DNA of 64,000 bases from Arthrobacter sp. Soil764. GTDB lineage: Bacteria; Actinomycetota; Actinomycetes; Actinomycetales; Micrococcaceae. The position numbers and the translations under genes were made by a program. Within the stretch, counting starts at the first letter, position 1, and each line of letters opens with the position of its first letter. Positions 17,509-26,081 of the stretch are shown here, piece after piece. The notes under the pieces were generated by a model. The model had not been told where the DNA came from, did no database searches, and was given only the letters and a program-made list of their open reading frames with translations. The DNA is taken from the NCBI RefSeq assembly GCF_001428075.1, contig NZ_LMSI01000021.1, positions 152,615-216,614 of the forward strand. The letters run 5' to 3'.

Positions 17509-17884
17509 AGGAACCGAACAAGTTGGTCCGAGCGGGCTGCATTGGGCTGCAACTATAGAGGTGCGACCATAGAGCAGGCCGCAAATCCACCACGGGGGAG
17601 GGTCACGCTCATATATGAAGAGGTACAGGGATAAGATCAGTGCCGAGGGCCACGGAAGCGGCAGCGAGGAGCGCTCCGTGGCCTAAGCGAGGCATTTTGA
17701 ACGCACCGTTGTCCAGTTGAGGCTGCCCGATAGAGCCTAGAACAATTAGGTTCCACGGACGAAGACGCGTAATTGACAAAGGTTTCGTAGTTCGACGCGG
17801 ATGCAGACCCAAGGAACTACACGAGCGTGGCAAGAATACGACGCCAGCGGCACTCGGACGGGCTTGGTGACAACGTCAAAAGAA

Positions 17885-17915
17885 AAAGACCCGATTCATA
17901 ATGAATCGGGTCTTT
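17885..17915 (-). terminator. Strong terminator of the parAB unit
   Basis: A perfect 15-bp inverted repeat (17885-17899 with 17901-17915, one central base) containing AAAGACCCGATTCAT. On the minus strand the stem is followed by a TTTTTCTTTT tract, so it ends transcription from parB; the plus strand also has TTT. It starts 11 bp beyond the parB stop. Confidence 0.88.
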
Positions 17916-17925
17916 CGCGGGGGAG

Positions 17926-19224
17926 TTAGTTGGTGGAACCAGGTGCAAGTACATCCATGATTCGGTTTAGGTCCTCGACGCTGGCGAACTCAATGCTGAC
18001 TTTGCCCTTCCTCACCCCGAGGGAGATCTTGACATTGGTATCAAGGCGGTCAGAGAGTGATGATGCAAGGTAGTCCAGGCGCTCATGCCGTGCACCGGGC
18101 CTCGGAATATTGTTCTTTGCCGGCTTGGCAGGATCCTGGTACAGGGTCACCGCCTCCTCCGTGGCGCGGACAGACATTCCCTCGGCAACAATCTTCTGCG
18201 CAAGACGCTCCATGGCAGCAGCATCCGGTAGGGAGAGCAAAGCCCGGGCGTGGCCCGCCGACAGCACACCTGCAGCAACACGCCGCTGCACCAGCGGGGG
18301 AAGCTTCAACAGCCGGAGCGTGTTCGACACCTGGGGACGGGAACGCCCGATGCGGTCTGCCAACTGCTCATGGGTGGTGCCGAAGTCCTCCAGGAGTTGC
18401 TGGTACGCAGCAGCCTCTTCGAGGGGATTCAGCTGGCTGCGGTGAAGGTTCTCAAGCAGCGCATCCCGCAGGAGATCGTCATCCGCCGTATCGCGGATGA
18501 TGGCAGGAATGGTATCCAGCCCCGCTGCCTGCACGGCGCGCCAGCGGCGCTCACCCATGACAAGTTCGTACGGTTCACTATCGTTTTCGGTTGATGTGCG
18601 AACAACAATCGGCTGTAGGACACCGATCTCGCGGACAGAGTGCACCAGCTCAGCCATGTCATCTTCATCGAAGACATTTCGGGGCTGTTTGCGGTTCGGA
18701 TGGATATCGGACACGGGAATCTCTGCGAACCGCGCACCGGGAACCTCCACCAGCTCAACGCCGGAGTCTGCCCGCGTGTCCGCAGGGTCGGTCTTGGCTG
18801 GCTTCCGGTTCTCTGCCGCAGGAGCCCCGTTCACCTCGGTGGCAGCGGCGGATTCCACGTCAGGGGAGGGTTCAGGCTTCTCCTTGGAGCCCGCAGTGGC
18901 CTTCCTGGCAGGAGCCTTCTTCGCCGGAGCCTCATCGACTGCAGGAGCGGACTTCTTATCGTTACTAGTCTTGTCCGAATCCGGCTTGGCAGAAGCTGCT
19001 TCAGCTGCGGACGGTCGCGTCCCCGCGGCAGCGACGTCCTTGTCCTGTACGTTGGCGCTGTTGACTGCAGGTTCTTCCAGCGGCTCGGTCTTCTTACGGC
19101 CTTCCGGAAAGAACAAATCCACAGGCCGGGATACCGCACCACCGTTGCCGGCCCCATTAGTTGCGGCGGAACTCGGAATCAGCGCGCCAAGACCGCGGCC
19201 TAGGCCCCGTCGCTTCTCGCTCAT
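17926..19224 (-). CDS. parB: Chromosome partitioning protein ParB
   Basis: A 432-residue ParB/Spo0J CTPase that loads at parS, slides along DNA and compacts the origin region. The N-terminus is the typical [14 protein letters not shown]. The core begins near residue 165 with [17 protein letters not shown], includes the CTP-binding GERRWRA motif near residue 223, and the parS-binding helix-turn-helix [20 protein letters not shown]. The C-terminal dimerisation domain closes the protein. About 100 residues of Ala/Pro/Lys/Glu-rich low-complexity sequence (60-160) sit between N-terminus and core, making it longer than Bacillus Spo0J (about 280). Its targets are the parS sites just downstream and the one inside parA. 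Confidence 0.96.
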   Translation of the reverse strand: MSEKRRGLGRGLGALIPSSAATNGAGNGGAVSRPVDLFFPEGRKKTEPLEEPAVNSANVQDKDVAAAGTRPSAAEAASAKPDSDKTSNDKKSAPAVDEAPAKKAPARKATAGSKEKPEPSPDVESAAATEVNGAPAAENRKPAKTDPADTRADSGVELVEVPGARFAEIPVSDIHPNRKQPRNVFDEDDMAELVHSVREIGVLQPIVVRTSTENDSEPYELVMGERRWRAVQAAGLDTIPAIIRDTADDDLLRDALLENLHRSQLNPLEEAAAYQQLLEDFGTTHEQLADRIGRSRPQVSNTLRLLKLPPLVQRRVAAGVLSAGHARALLSLPDAAAMERLAQKIVAEGMSVRATEEAVTLYQDPAKPAKNNIPRPGARHERLDYLASSLSDRLDTNVKISLGVRKGKVSIEFASVEDLNRIMDVLAPGSTN

Positions 19225-19290
19225 GGGTAAATCCCTCCAGTGGTAGAGCCCCGGACCAGCCTGGCTCCGTGCGTTGCGGTAATGAAGATT

Positions 19291-20373
19291 TTAGCGTTCC
19301 GCTATTTCAGCAGCGGCTTCCAGGTAGGACAGTGCACCACTCGAGGACGGATCGTATGTCATGACCGTCTGCTGGTAGCTGGGCGCCTCAGAAATGCGCA
19401 CCGACCGCGGAACCACGGCCGAAAGAACCTGGTCGGGGAAGTGCTGCCGTACCTCCGCAGCGACTTGTGCCGCAAGGTTGGTGCGGCCGTCATACATCGT
19501 CAGAAGGATGGTGGAAACAACGAGGTCAGCGTTGAGGTGCTTCTGAATCATCTCGATGTTCTTGAGGAGCTGGCTCAGGCCTTCCAAGGCGTAGTACTCG
19601 CACTGGATGGGAATCAGCACTTCACTGGCTGCACAGAACGCGTTGACCGTCAGCAGGCCCAGGCTGGGCGGGCAGTCAATGAACACGTAGTCCAGGCGCT
19701 CTTCACCGTTCTTCTCGCGGGTCTTCGCGTAGACGTCGATAGCGCGGCGCAAGCGCTGTTCGCGGGCCACGAGCGACACCAGTTCGATCTCGGCACCCGC
19801 AAGGTGGATGGTGGCCGGGGCGCAGATGAGCTTCCCTATATCGGGGCACGGGGCAACAACATCGGCCAGCGGGACGTCATTGATCAAAACATCGTAGATG
19901 CTGTCCACATCGGCATGGTGTTCGATTCCCAACGCGGTGGAAGCGTTGCCCTGCGGGTCGATATCGATAACCAGAACGTTCAGTCCAGCCGCCGCCAGTG
20001 CCGCGGCAATGTTCACGGTTGTGGTGGTCTTGCCGACGCCGCCCTTTTGGTTTGAAACGGTGAAGATCCGCGTTTTATCGGGCCGGGGCAGTTGGCGGCC
20101 CACCAGCCGTTCGCGGCGCTTGGTCTCGTGTGCAAGTTCGCGCGCGATGGGGCTTGAGTCATCAATGGCATCAATAACGTTTGAACGACCACCAGAGGTT
20201 GTTTCACGTGAAACTGCTCTAGCAGAGGCGGCTGAACCAACCGTCTTAGGGTGATTTCCGCCGCGTCCGGGAGCCATGGCACTCCCCGCCAACCCCGACC
20301 CAGCGACAGAACGTGCCGACCCCAAAGACACAAACGGTGGGATCCGTTGTGCGGAGGCTTCACTACTGGTCAC
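19291..20373 (-). CDS. parA: Chromosome partitioning ATPase ParA (Soj)
   Basis: A 360-residue frame; the ATPase core starts at about residue 100 with IFTVSNQKGGVGKTTTTVN, the deviant Walker A (110-117). Walker B-like DYVFIDCPPSLGL and the conserved PIQCEYYALEGLSQL follow. It binds DNA as an ATP dimer and positions ParB-parS complexes. The start is uncertain: GTG 20373 gives a long Ser/Ala-rich leader, and ATG 20277 after GGGGAG is an alternative. A perfect parS lies inside the gene and encodes Val-Ser-Arg-Glu-Thr at residues 54-58. It lies 66 bp upstream of parB in the same unit. Confidence 0.95.
   Translation of the reverse strand: MTSSEASAQRIPPFVSLGSARSVAGSGLAGSAMAPGRGGNHPKTVGSAASARAVSRETTSGGRSNVIDAIDDSSPIARELAHETKRRERLVGRQLPRPDKTRIFTVSNQKGGVGKTTTTVNIAAALAAAGLNVLVIDIDPQGNASTALGIEHHADVDSIYDVLINDVPLADVVAPCPDIGKLICAPATIHLAGAEIELVSLVAREQRLRRAIDVYAKTREKNGEERLDYVFIDCPPSLGLLTVNAFCAASEVLIPIQCEYYALEGLSQLLKNIEMIQKHLNADLVVSTILLTMYDGRTNLAAQVAAEVRQHFPDQVLSAVVPRSVRISEAPSYQQTVMTYDPSSSGALSYLEAAAEIAER
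20201..20214. promoter_or_regulatory. parS site 8, inside parA
   Basis: Perfect GTTTCACGTGAAAC within the 5' part of parA, in the variable leader upstream of the ATPase domain. It could nucleate ParB and also allow autoregulation of parAB. Confidence 0.92.
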
Positions 20374-20462
20374 TGGGGCACACTCACTCTCGTTCAGCCA
20401 ATTTTGCTGCCGTTGTCTAGCCTAACCGCTCCGGCCTGCTGACAGCCGTCAGCAGGCCCGCA

Positions 20463-21113
20463 TTAGGACTTCTTTTGGGACTTGTTCACCACGATGCGGA
20501 CCACCGTGGTGGGCTCCTCCAGGAGATTGTCGCCGACGGTCAGCACGGAGGTCTCGACACCACCCAGCTTGCGGATGGTCTTGGCCGCCTTTTCGATCTC
20601 CTCGCCCGCACTCCGGCCCTTGATGGCCACCACTTCACCGTGGCCGCCAAGAAGCGGGATGGTCAGGCCGGCAAGGTTGGACAAAGCGGATACGGCCCGG
20701 GCCGTCACCACGTCAGCCTCCACATGCCCCACCGCCAGCTCAGCACGGGTGCGCATCACGGTGACATTGTCCAGGCCGAGGTCATCGACCACTTCCTGGA
20801 GCCAGATCACGCGGCGCTCCAGCGGTTCGATGAGCGTCAGCTCAAGGTCGGGACGGGCGATGGCAAGGCAAAGCCCCGGCAGTCCGGCGCCGCTTCCGAC
20901 GTCGGCAACGTGGCTTCCCTGGGCAATTTCGCTTTCAATGACAGCACAATTGAGCACGTGGCGGCTCCACAGGCGCGGAACCTCACGCGGCCCAATCAGG
21001 CCGCGCTCCGTCCCGGACGTGGCCAGGTGCTCCACGTAGCGCTTGGCCAGTTCCAGGCGGTCGCCGAAGATCTTCTCAGCAGCGCGAAGCTCTGCTGCCG
21101 TGATGTCAACCAT
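20463..21113 (-). CDS. rsmG: 16S rRNA (guanine-N7)-methyltransferase RsmG
   Basis: A 216-residue methyltransferase with the SAM-binding motif VADVGSGAGLPGLCLAI (residues 69-85) and the acidic LIEPLERRVIWLQE next strand. It methylates G527 of 16S rRNA (E. coli numbering). The position between jag and parA is conserved in actinobacteria. The C-terminus is basic (NKSQKKS). It lies 20 bp downstream of jag/khpB. Confidence 0.95.
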   Translation of the reverse strand: MVDITAAELRAAEKIFGDRLELAKRYVEHLATSGTERGLIGPREVPRLWSRHVLNCAVIESEIAQGSHVADVGSGAGLPGLCLAIARPDLELTLIEPLERRVIWLQEVVDDLGLDNVTVMRTRAELAVGHVEADVVTARAVSALSNLAGLTIPLLGGHGEVVAIKGRSAGEEIEKAAKTIRKLGGVETSVLTVGDNLLEEPTTVVRIVVNKSQKKS

Positions 21114-21133
21114 GGTTATCGGGTCAGCATTCT

Positions 21134-21697
21134 CTAGTCTGCGGAAACAACAATGTGGCGTCCGGCGCCTTCGCCCTCGGACTCACTCACGAAGCCGAGG
21201 TCGGCTACGGCGTCGTGCACGATCTTGCGTTCGTAGGCGCTCATCGGTTCCAGCGCCACAGACTTGCCGGTCTCCTTGACAGACGCTGCAGCATCCTCGG
21301 CGATCTTCTGCAGATGGCCGGTGCGTTCCTGCCGGTAGCCGTTGATGTCCAGGACAAGCCGGGAACGGTTCTCCGTGGCGGACAGGACAGCCAGCCGGGT
21401 GAGCTCCTGGAGGGCCTCAAGGACCTCGCCGTCTTCGCCAACCAGGCCTTCGAGCCCAACGGACTCCTCTTCGGCCACGATGGAGATGTACGTCCTGCCG
21501 TTGCGGACCTCAATGTCGATGTCGCCGTCGATGTCGGCGATGTCCAGCAGTTCCTCCAGGTAGTCTGCAGCCACGTCCCCCTCTTCCTCGAGGCGGCTGG
21601 CGGCGGAGCCCTTGGGGGACGAAGCATCCTGGTTCACGGACTCGTCCTGATCTTCGATCTCTTCAGAGAAGGCGTGCTCGGTGCTCTCGGCTGACAT
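21134..21697 (-). CDS. jag: R3H/KH RNA-binding protein Jag (KhpB)
   Basis: A 187-residue protein: about 40 acidic residues, a KH-like region (EVRNGRTYISIVAEEESVGLEGLVGEDGEVLEALQ is its span, residues 63-98) and a C-terminal R3H domain with ERKIVHDAVADLGFVSESEGEG. The Jag-N domain of Bacillus is absent. The family binds RNA and influences cell-wall synthesis and cell shape. ATG 21697 overlaps the final base of yidC, so translation is coupled, as in other yidC-jag pairs. Confidence 0.93.
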   Translation of the reverse strand: MSAESTEHAFSEEIEDQDESVNQDASSPKGSAASRLEEEGDVAADYLEELLDIADIDGDIDIEVRNGRTYISIVAEEESVGLEGLVGEDGEVLEALQELTRLAVLSATENRSRLVLDINGYRQERTGHLQKIAEDAAASVKETGKSVALEPMSAYERKIVHDAVADLGFVSESEGEGAGRHIVVSAD

Positions 21698-22665
21698 TAC
21701 TTCTTCTTCCTGTTCTTGCGCTGGGGCTGGACGCGCTGTCCCTTGATCTCAACTGCGGAGGAGCCAGCGGTGTCGGCTGCTTCGTCCCGCTTGCCGGTAA
21801 GGACGGACAGGGCCGGCAGGCCCTTGGCGGCACGGCGTTCGGCGAGGGCCTTGGCTGCGGGGGATCCCGGCGTCGGCATGCGGCGGATGACGAAGAACTG
21901 CTGGCCCATGGTCCAGAGGTTAGTGGTGGTCCAGTAGATGAGGACACCGATGGGGAAGTTGATGCCACCCACGCCGAAGACGAGGGGCAGGATGTAGAGC
22001 ATCATCTTCTGCTGGCGCATGAAGGGGCTGGCCATGGCCTCTTCGGACATGTTCTTTGCCATGATCTGCTTCTGGGTGATGAACTGCGACGCCGTCATGG
22101 CCAGGATCATGATGATCGAGAGGATCCACACAGCAACCTGGTTACCGCCGCCACCATGCAACAGGGATGCGGAGAGTGGGGCGCCGAAAATGCTGGATTC
22201 ATCGAACTGCACCACCTGCTCGTGGCTCATGGCACCGATGCCTGCACCAGTCTGGCGCGCTGCAGTGATTCCTGACAACACCTGGAACAGTGCGAAGAAG
22301 AACGGCATCTGGATCAGCATGGGCAGGCAGGCCGAGAACGGGTTGGTCCCGTGCTTCTTGTACATGGCCATCTGTTCCTGGGCCATGGCCTGGCGGGACA
22401 GTTGGTCGGTCTTGCCCTTGTACTTGTCCTGGAGCTTCTTCAGGTCCGGCTGCAGCAGCTGCATGCCACGCTGGGCCTTGATTTGCTTGACGAATACCGG
22501 AATCAGTGCGGCACGGATCACCAGCACGAGTCCAATGATGGACAGCGTCCAGGTCCAGCCGTTCGCAGCAGGCATCCCGATGGCGCTCAGGCCATCGTGG
22601 AATCCGATCATGATGATGGAAACCAGCCACTTGAACGGGGCCATGATTGTTCCAAAGAAGTCCAT
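21697..22665 (-). CDS. yidC: Membrane protein insertase YidC/Oxa1
   Basis: A 322-residue short (Gram-positive type) YidC. Hydrophobic segments lie near residues 10-30, 35-55, 112-130, 180-200 and 220-245. The conserved cytoplasmic hairpin (KQIKAQRGMQLLQPDLKKLQ) with its arginine follows TM2. The C-terminal 60 residues are basic and end in a run of lysines, expected to contact ribosomes. It inserts membrane proteins, alone or with SecYEG. No lipobox is apparent at the N-terminus. It is in one minus-strand unit with yidD, rnpA and rpmH. Confidence 0.95.
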   Translation of the reverse strand: MDFFGTIMAPFKWLVSIIMIGFHDGLSAIGMPAANGWTWTLSIIGLVLVIRAALIPVFVKQIKAQRGMQLLQPDLKKLQDKYKGKTDQLSRQAMAQEQMAMYKKHGTNPFSACLPMLIQMPFFFALFQVLSGITAARQTGAGIGAMSHEQVVQFDESSIFGAPLSASLLHGGGGNQVAVWILSIIMILAMTASQFITQKQIMAKNMSEEAMASPFMRQQKMMLYILPLVFGVGGINFPIGVLIYWTTTNLWTMGQQFFVIRRMPTPGSPAAKALAERRAAKGLPALSVLTGKRDEAADTAGSSAVEIKGQRVQPQRKNRKKK

Positions 22666-22680
22666 ACTTATCCCTATTCG

Positions 22681-23073
22681 TCAGGCCGCACTGCGGCCTT
22701 CTTCATCAGTCCGAGCAATCAGGTACCTGTCCGGATTGTTCAACACAACAATTTTGGGGGTCTGGCCTGCGGGCCATTCCCTGTGGCCGGCGGGGACGTG
22801 GTCCACTCCGCCGGCGTTCCATGGATGGCAGTGGCCCAGGCGCCGGACCGCGAGCCAGCTGCCCTTGACGGCTCCATGGACGGTGACCGCTTCAAGGGCA
22901 TAGGCCGAGCATGAAGGGAAGAATCGGCAGACCGGCCCGTACAAGGGAGAAACCACCTTGCGGTAAGCCATCAGCAGAAGGATGAGGATGTTCCGGGGCA
23001 GGTTCCAGAAGAACCTCCCGACGGCGGCGGCCAGGTTGCTGAAAAGGGCGACGACGGCGGTGGCGTTAGGCAC
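22681..23073 (-). CDS. yidD: Membrane protein insertion efficiency factor YidD
   Basis: A 130-residue protein with the family core YRKVVSPLYGPVCRFFPSCSAYALEAV (residues 42-68) and the CHPW motif that follows. It is an amphipathic, membrane-associated helper of YidC. The GTG start overlaps the rnpA stop by 8 bp (GTGCCTAA). The C-terminal 45 residues go beyond the usual 70-90-residue family and are poorly conserved in composition. Confidence 0.93.
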   Translation of the reverse strand: MPNATAVVALFSNLAAAVGRFFWNLPRNILILLLMAYRKVVSPLYGPVCRFFPSCSAYALEAVTVHGAVKGSWLAVRRLGHCHPWNAGGVDHVPAGHREWPAGQTPKIVVLNNPDRYLIARTDEEGRSAA

Positions 23074-23476
23074 GCGTTGTCCCCTTCTGTGTTGTACCGG
23101 CTGAACCTGTCGCGGCAGCCCGTGGAGGGCGGCCAGCCAGCCGGTTCAGCGTAGATTCCAGTGCAGCGTTGTAGTCCGACAGCAGCTGGTCCCAACTGGC
23201 GGACGCGGACGCCGGAAGCGCCCGGACCACGATAGCCAGTCCCGTACGGTGCTCGCCCAAGGAGGCAGCAGCTGCTTCTCTCAGTCTCCTCTTAACGAGG
23301 TTCCTAACCACAGCGTTCCCTACACTTTTGGAAACAATGAACCCGATCCGGCTGGGTTCGTCGGCAGCAATGGCTGCCGCATATAACACTACGTTCCGGC
23401 GCCCATTGCGGACACCGGAACGTACAGTTGTTGAAAAATCGGTTGAGGTCCTCAAGCGGTTGCGGGCGGCCAGCAC
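23066..23476 (-). CDS. rnpA: Ribonuclease P protein component
   Basis: A 136-residue basic protein with the RNase P signature IGFIVSKSVGNAVVRNLVKRRLREA (residues 44-68). It binds the catalytic RNA and improves 5' processing of tRNA precursors. It lies 40 bp downstream of rpmH on the same strand, the standard arrangement next to dnaA. The C-terminal 20 residues are Ala/Thr-rich and overlap yidD. Confidence 0.95.
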   Translation of the reverse strand: MLAARNRLRTSTDFSTTVRSGVRNGRRNVVLYAAAIAADEPSRIGFIVSKSVGNAVVRNLVKRRLREAAAASLGEHRTGLAIVVRALPASASASWDQLLSDYNAALESTLNRLAGRPPRAAATGSAGTTQKGTTRA

Positions 23477-23516
23477 CTTAAACTCGCAAAGGGATGTCTA
23501 CCGACAAGCCAGTTAT

Positions 23517-23654
23517 TTAGGCCGACAGTTCGGTGCGGCCCTTGCCACGACGGGCTGCCAGGATGGCACGGCCGGCACGGGTACGCATACGAAGGCGGAA
23601 GCCGTGCTTCTTGGCTCGACGGCGGTTATTCGGCTGAAAAGTCCGCTTGCTCAC
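23517..23654 (-). CDS. rpmH: 50S ribosomal protein L34
   Basis: A 45-residue very basic protein, beginning at GTG 23654 ([19 protein letters not shown]) with the continuous L34 signature and ending in the KGRTELSA tail. It is short of typical ORF length cut-offs. GGAG precedes the start by about 8 nt. It is the first gene of the rpmH-rnpA-yidD-yidC unit and divergent from dnaA. Confidence 0.97.
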   Translation of the reverse strand: MSKRTFQPNNRRRAKKHGFRLRMRTRAGRAILAARRGKGRTELSA

Positions 23655-24121
23655 GTTAGTTACTCCAGTGGATCAAAGGTGCGCCCACCCGATCAGTATG
23701 GGGAAGAACTGGCCGACGCTAAGTTTTGTATATGCACGCTTCCCCCGGCTGCCCTGACGCACTGCGCCTGGGGAGTTCAGATGGGGCCAAAAGCGGACAC
23801 AAAGGACTTCACAACGTTAGGGCAATTTACGGCCCCGAGTCAAACCGGAAGGGTCCTCCCGGGCTGTCCCCAGCTGTGCCTAAGTATCCCCAACAGCCTG
23901 TGGATGAAGTGGCTCACAGGGCCGTTTGAAGAACCACACTGGTGTAATTATCCACAGCCGGATACCCAGCTATCTTCTGGGCTTTTCATCCCCTAGAGTG
24001 TCCCAGTAGCCGATTATCCACGCGCTGTGCATAACCCTGTGGATTAAGTGGGGCCAGCACCCTGGTTCCGGACTTGGGCTGCAGGCAATGCAGGCAAAGC
24101 AAGTTTTGAGGGAACCGATTG
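23655..24121. promoter_or_regulatory. rpmH-dnaA intergenic region with DnaA boxes
   Basis: DnaA-box-like nonamers: TGTGGATGA 23900-23908, TTATCCACA 23948-23956 (perfect), TTATCCACG 24014-24022, TGTGCATAA 24026-24034 and TGTGGATTA 24038-24046. The last three are spaced by 12 bp. A possible rpmH promoter on the minus strand is TTAGCG (23717-23722) and TACTGA (23693-23698), 18 bp apart. The boxes near dnaA suggest autoregulation and an accessory arm of oriC. Confidence 0.7.
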
Positions 24122-25543
24122 ATGACAGTAGACGAAGCCAACCACGCCAATACTGTCGGAAGTTCCTGGCGCCGGGTTGTCAGCCTGCTGGAACAGGACC
24201 ACCGTGTATCCCCACGCCAAAGGGGCTTTGTCATCCTCGCCCAGGCACAGGGCCTCATCGGTTCCACCCTCCTGGTTGCCGTCCCCAACGAACTCACCAG
24301 GGAAGTGCTGCAGACCCAGGTCAAGGACGCCCTGGACGATGCCCTGCACAACGTCTTCTCCGAGGACATCCGCTGCGCGATCGACGTCGACACCGATCTG
24401 GTTCCCATCCACGAAGAGCCCGAGCCCGTCGTCGAACCGGCTTACGCGCCCGACCAGCTGATCGAGCAGAAGCCGCAGCCCATGCTGCCCAGCACTTCGC
24501 ATGAATTCGGCCGGCTGAACCCCAAATACGTCTTCGATACCTTCGTGATCGGTTCCTCGAACCGCTTTGCGCACGCCGCCGCCGTCGCCGTCGCCGAAGC
24601 ACCGGCCAAGGCCTACAACCCGCTGTTCATCTACGGTGACTCCGGGCTGGGCAAGACCCACCTGCTGCACGCGATCGGCCACTACGCCCGGCGGCTCTAC
24701 AGCGGAATCCGGGTCCGCTACGTCAACTCCGAAGAATTCACCAACGACTTCATCAACTCCATCCGTGATGACGAGGGCGCCAGCTTCAAGACCACGTACC
24801 GGAATGTGGATGTGCTGCTCATTGATGACATCCAGTTCCTGGCCGGCAAGGACCGGACGCTGGAGGAGTTCTTCCACACCTTCAACTCGCTGCATAACAA
24901 CAACAAGCAGGTGGTTATCACCTCGGACCAGCCGCCCAAGCTGCTGGCAGGCTTCGAAGACCGCATGAAGTCCCGGTTCGAATGGGGCCTGCTGACAGAC
25001 ATCCAGCCGCCGGAACTCGAAACCCGTATCGCCATCCTCCGCAAGAAGGCGCTGAGCGAGGGCTTGTCGGCACCGGATGATGCCCTGGAGTACATCGCTT
25101 CCAAGATTTCAAGCAACATCCGCGAACTTGAAGGCGCGCTGATCCGGGTGACGGCCTTCGCAAGCCTGAACCGCCAGCCCGTGGATGTAGCCCTTGCGGA
25201 GATGGTCCTGAAGGATCTGATCACCGACGACGGCGCACAGGAGATCACATCCGCCCAGATCCTCCAGCAGACCGCTGACTACTTCAAGCTCAGCATGGAA
25301 GAACTGTGCAGCAAGTCCCGGACCCGGACGCTGGTTACCGCACGGCAGATCGCCATGTACCTCTGCCGGGAGCTGACTGACATGTCGCTTCCCAAGATCG
25401 GACAGGAACTTGGCGGCCGCGACCACACCACCGTCATCCACGCTGACCGCAAGATCCGCGAGCTGATGGCCGAGCGCCGTGTGATCTACAACCAGGTGAC
25501 AGAGCTGACCAACCGGATCAAGCAGCAGCAGCGGGACTCCTGA
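24122..25543 (+). CDS. dnaA: Chromosomal replication initiator DnaA
   Basis: A 473-residue initiator from ATG 24122; TTG 24119 directly before it is the alternative start. The AAA+ domain has Walker [16 protein letters not shown] near residue 171 and Walker [13 protein letters not shown] near 232. The C-terminal DNA-binding domain carries the signature [15 protein letters not shown] near residue 430. An acidic, Pro-rich linker lies around residues 90-125. It binds the nonamers flanking its own gene to open oriC. Length is short for actinobacteria such as Streptomyces but usual for Micrococcaceae. Confidence 0.98.
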   Translation: MTVDEANHANTVGSSWRRVVSLLEQDHRVSPRQRGFVILAQAQGLIGSTLLVAVPNELTREVLQTQVKDALDDALHNVFSEDIRCAIDVDTDLVPIHEEPEPVVEPAYAPDQLIEQKPQPMLPSTSHEFGRLNPKYVFDTFVIGSSNRFAHAAAVAVAEAPAKAYNPLFIYGDSGLGKTHLLHAIGHYARRLYSGIRVRYVNSEEFTNDFINSIRDDEGASFKTTYRNVDVLLIDDIQFLAGKDRTLEEFFHTFNSLHNNNKQVVITSDQPPKLLAGFEDRMKSRFEWGLLTDIQPPELETRIAILRKKALSEGLSAPDDALEYIASKISSNIRELEGALIRVTAFASLNRQPVDVALAEMVLKDLITDDGAQEITSAQILQQTADYFKLSMEELCSKSRTRTLVTARQIAMYLCRELTDMSLPKIGQELGGRDHTTVIHADRKIRELMAERRVIYNQVTELTNRIKQQQRDS

Positions 25544-26081
25544 ATCCACATTGCGGCCGCCGCTCTATACCTTATTAACAGGACCATGTGGATAAGCCTG
25601 TGGATACTTAAGGGGACAAGCGCGGTTAATGGGCTTAAAACCCTTAAGGCGCCTGTGGATCGTTAAAAACCGTCCTTCACGTTGTCCCCATCCACACCCT
25701 GTTTAAAACCCAGTTAACGCACACTCCGTGAACAGGGCTTAACCGCGGAACGGTGGGGCAGGACTGGGTTATCCACAGTTTCCACAGCAGTTATTAACAC
25801 TACGAATCCCAAAAAATTGAATTCCCTCAAACAACAAGATCGCTGCGCATGTTCGACCACGGGGCCTGCAGGCCCCAAAGCGGGCCGGGCCTGATCGTGG
25901 GGGATGGGTTAATCCAGGATCTTCCGGCTAAGCTGTCAGCAGCGCTCCCATCCCTGGGTTTTTGTGTGGTTTCGGTCTGAACGGACCATGCACCAGCCAG
26001 GGTGCGCCCAACTTCTTCCGGAGTTTCCCCTCGAAATTCCCGGGTTTACATGGCAGCAGCAATGAAAGGCGGCACCCTTCC
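25544..26081. other. oriC: Chromosomal origin of replication oriC (dnaA-dnaN interval)
   Basis: This 538-bp interval is AT-rich compared with its surroundings and holds DnaA boxes in both orientations: TGTGGATAA 25587-25595 (perfect, minus), TGTGGATAC 25599-25607, TGTGGATCG 25654-25662, CCATCCACA 25688-25696 and TTATCCACA 25769-25777 (perfect, plus) followed by TTTCCACA. An A/T stretch with AAAAAATTGAATT at 25810-25830 is a candidate unwinding element. TTAAAACCCTTAA-like repeats occur at 25634-25650. The dnaA-dnaN spacer is the proven oriC place in Mycobacterium and Streptomyces. Confidence 0.88.

Larger units (their letters stand above)
13954..17884. other. 3.9-kb gene-poor centromere-like region between facing terminators
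   Basis: No reading frame here has a recognisable product. The longest (149-164 codons) read straight through parS sites in the telltale forms VSRET or FHVKR and look random. The region holds seven perfect parS cores, one near-perfect core and about eight DnaA-box-like nonamers. Transcription from trxA and from parB converges on it but both sides end in strong terminators, so it should be little transcribed. In Mycobacterium the matching interval holds cwlM and Rv3916c; neither is visible here. Two micro-ORFs with RBS are listed separately at low confidence. Confidence 0.75.
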
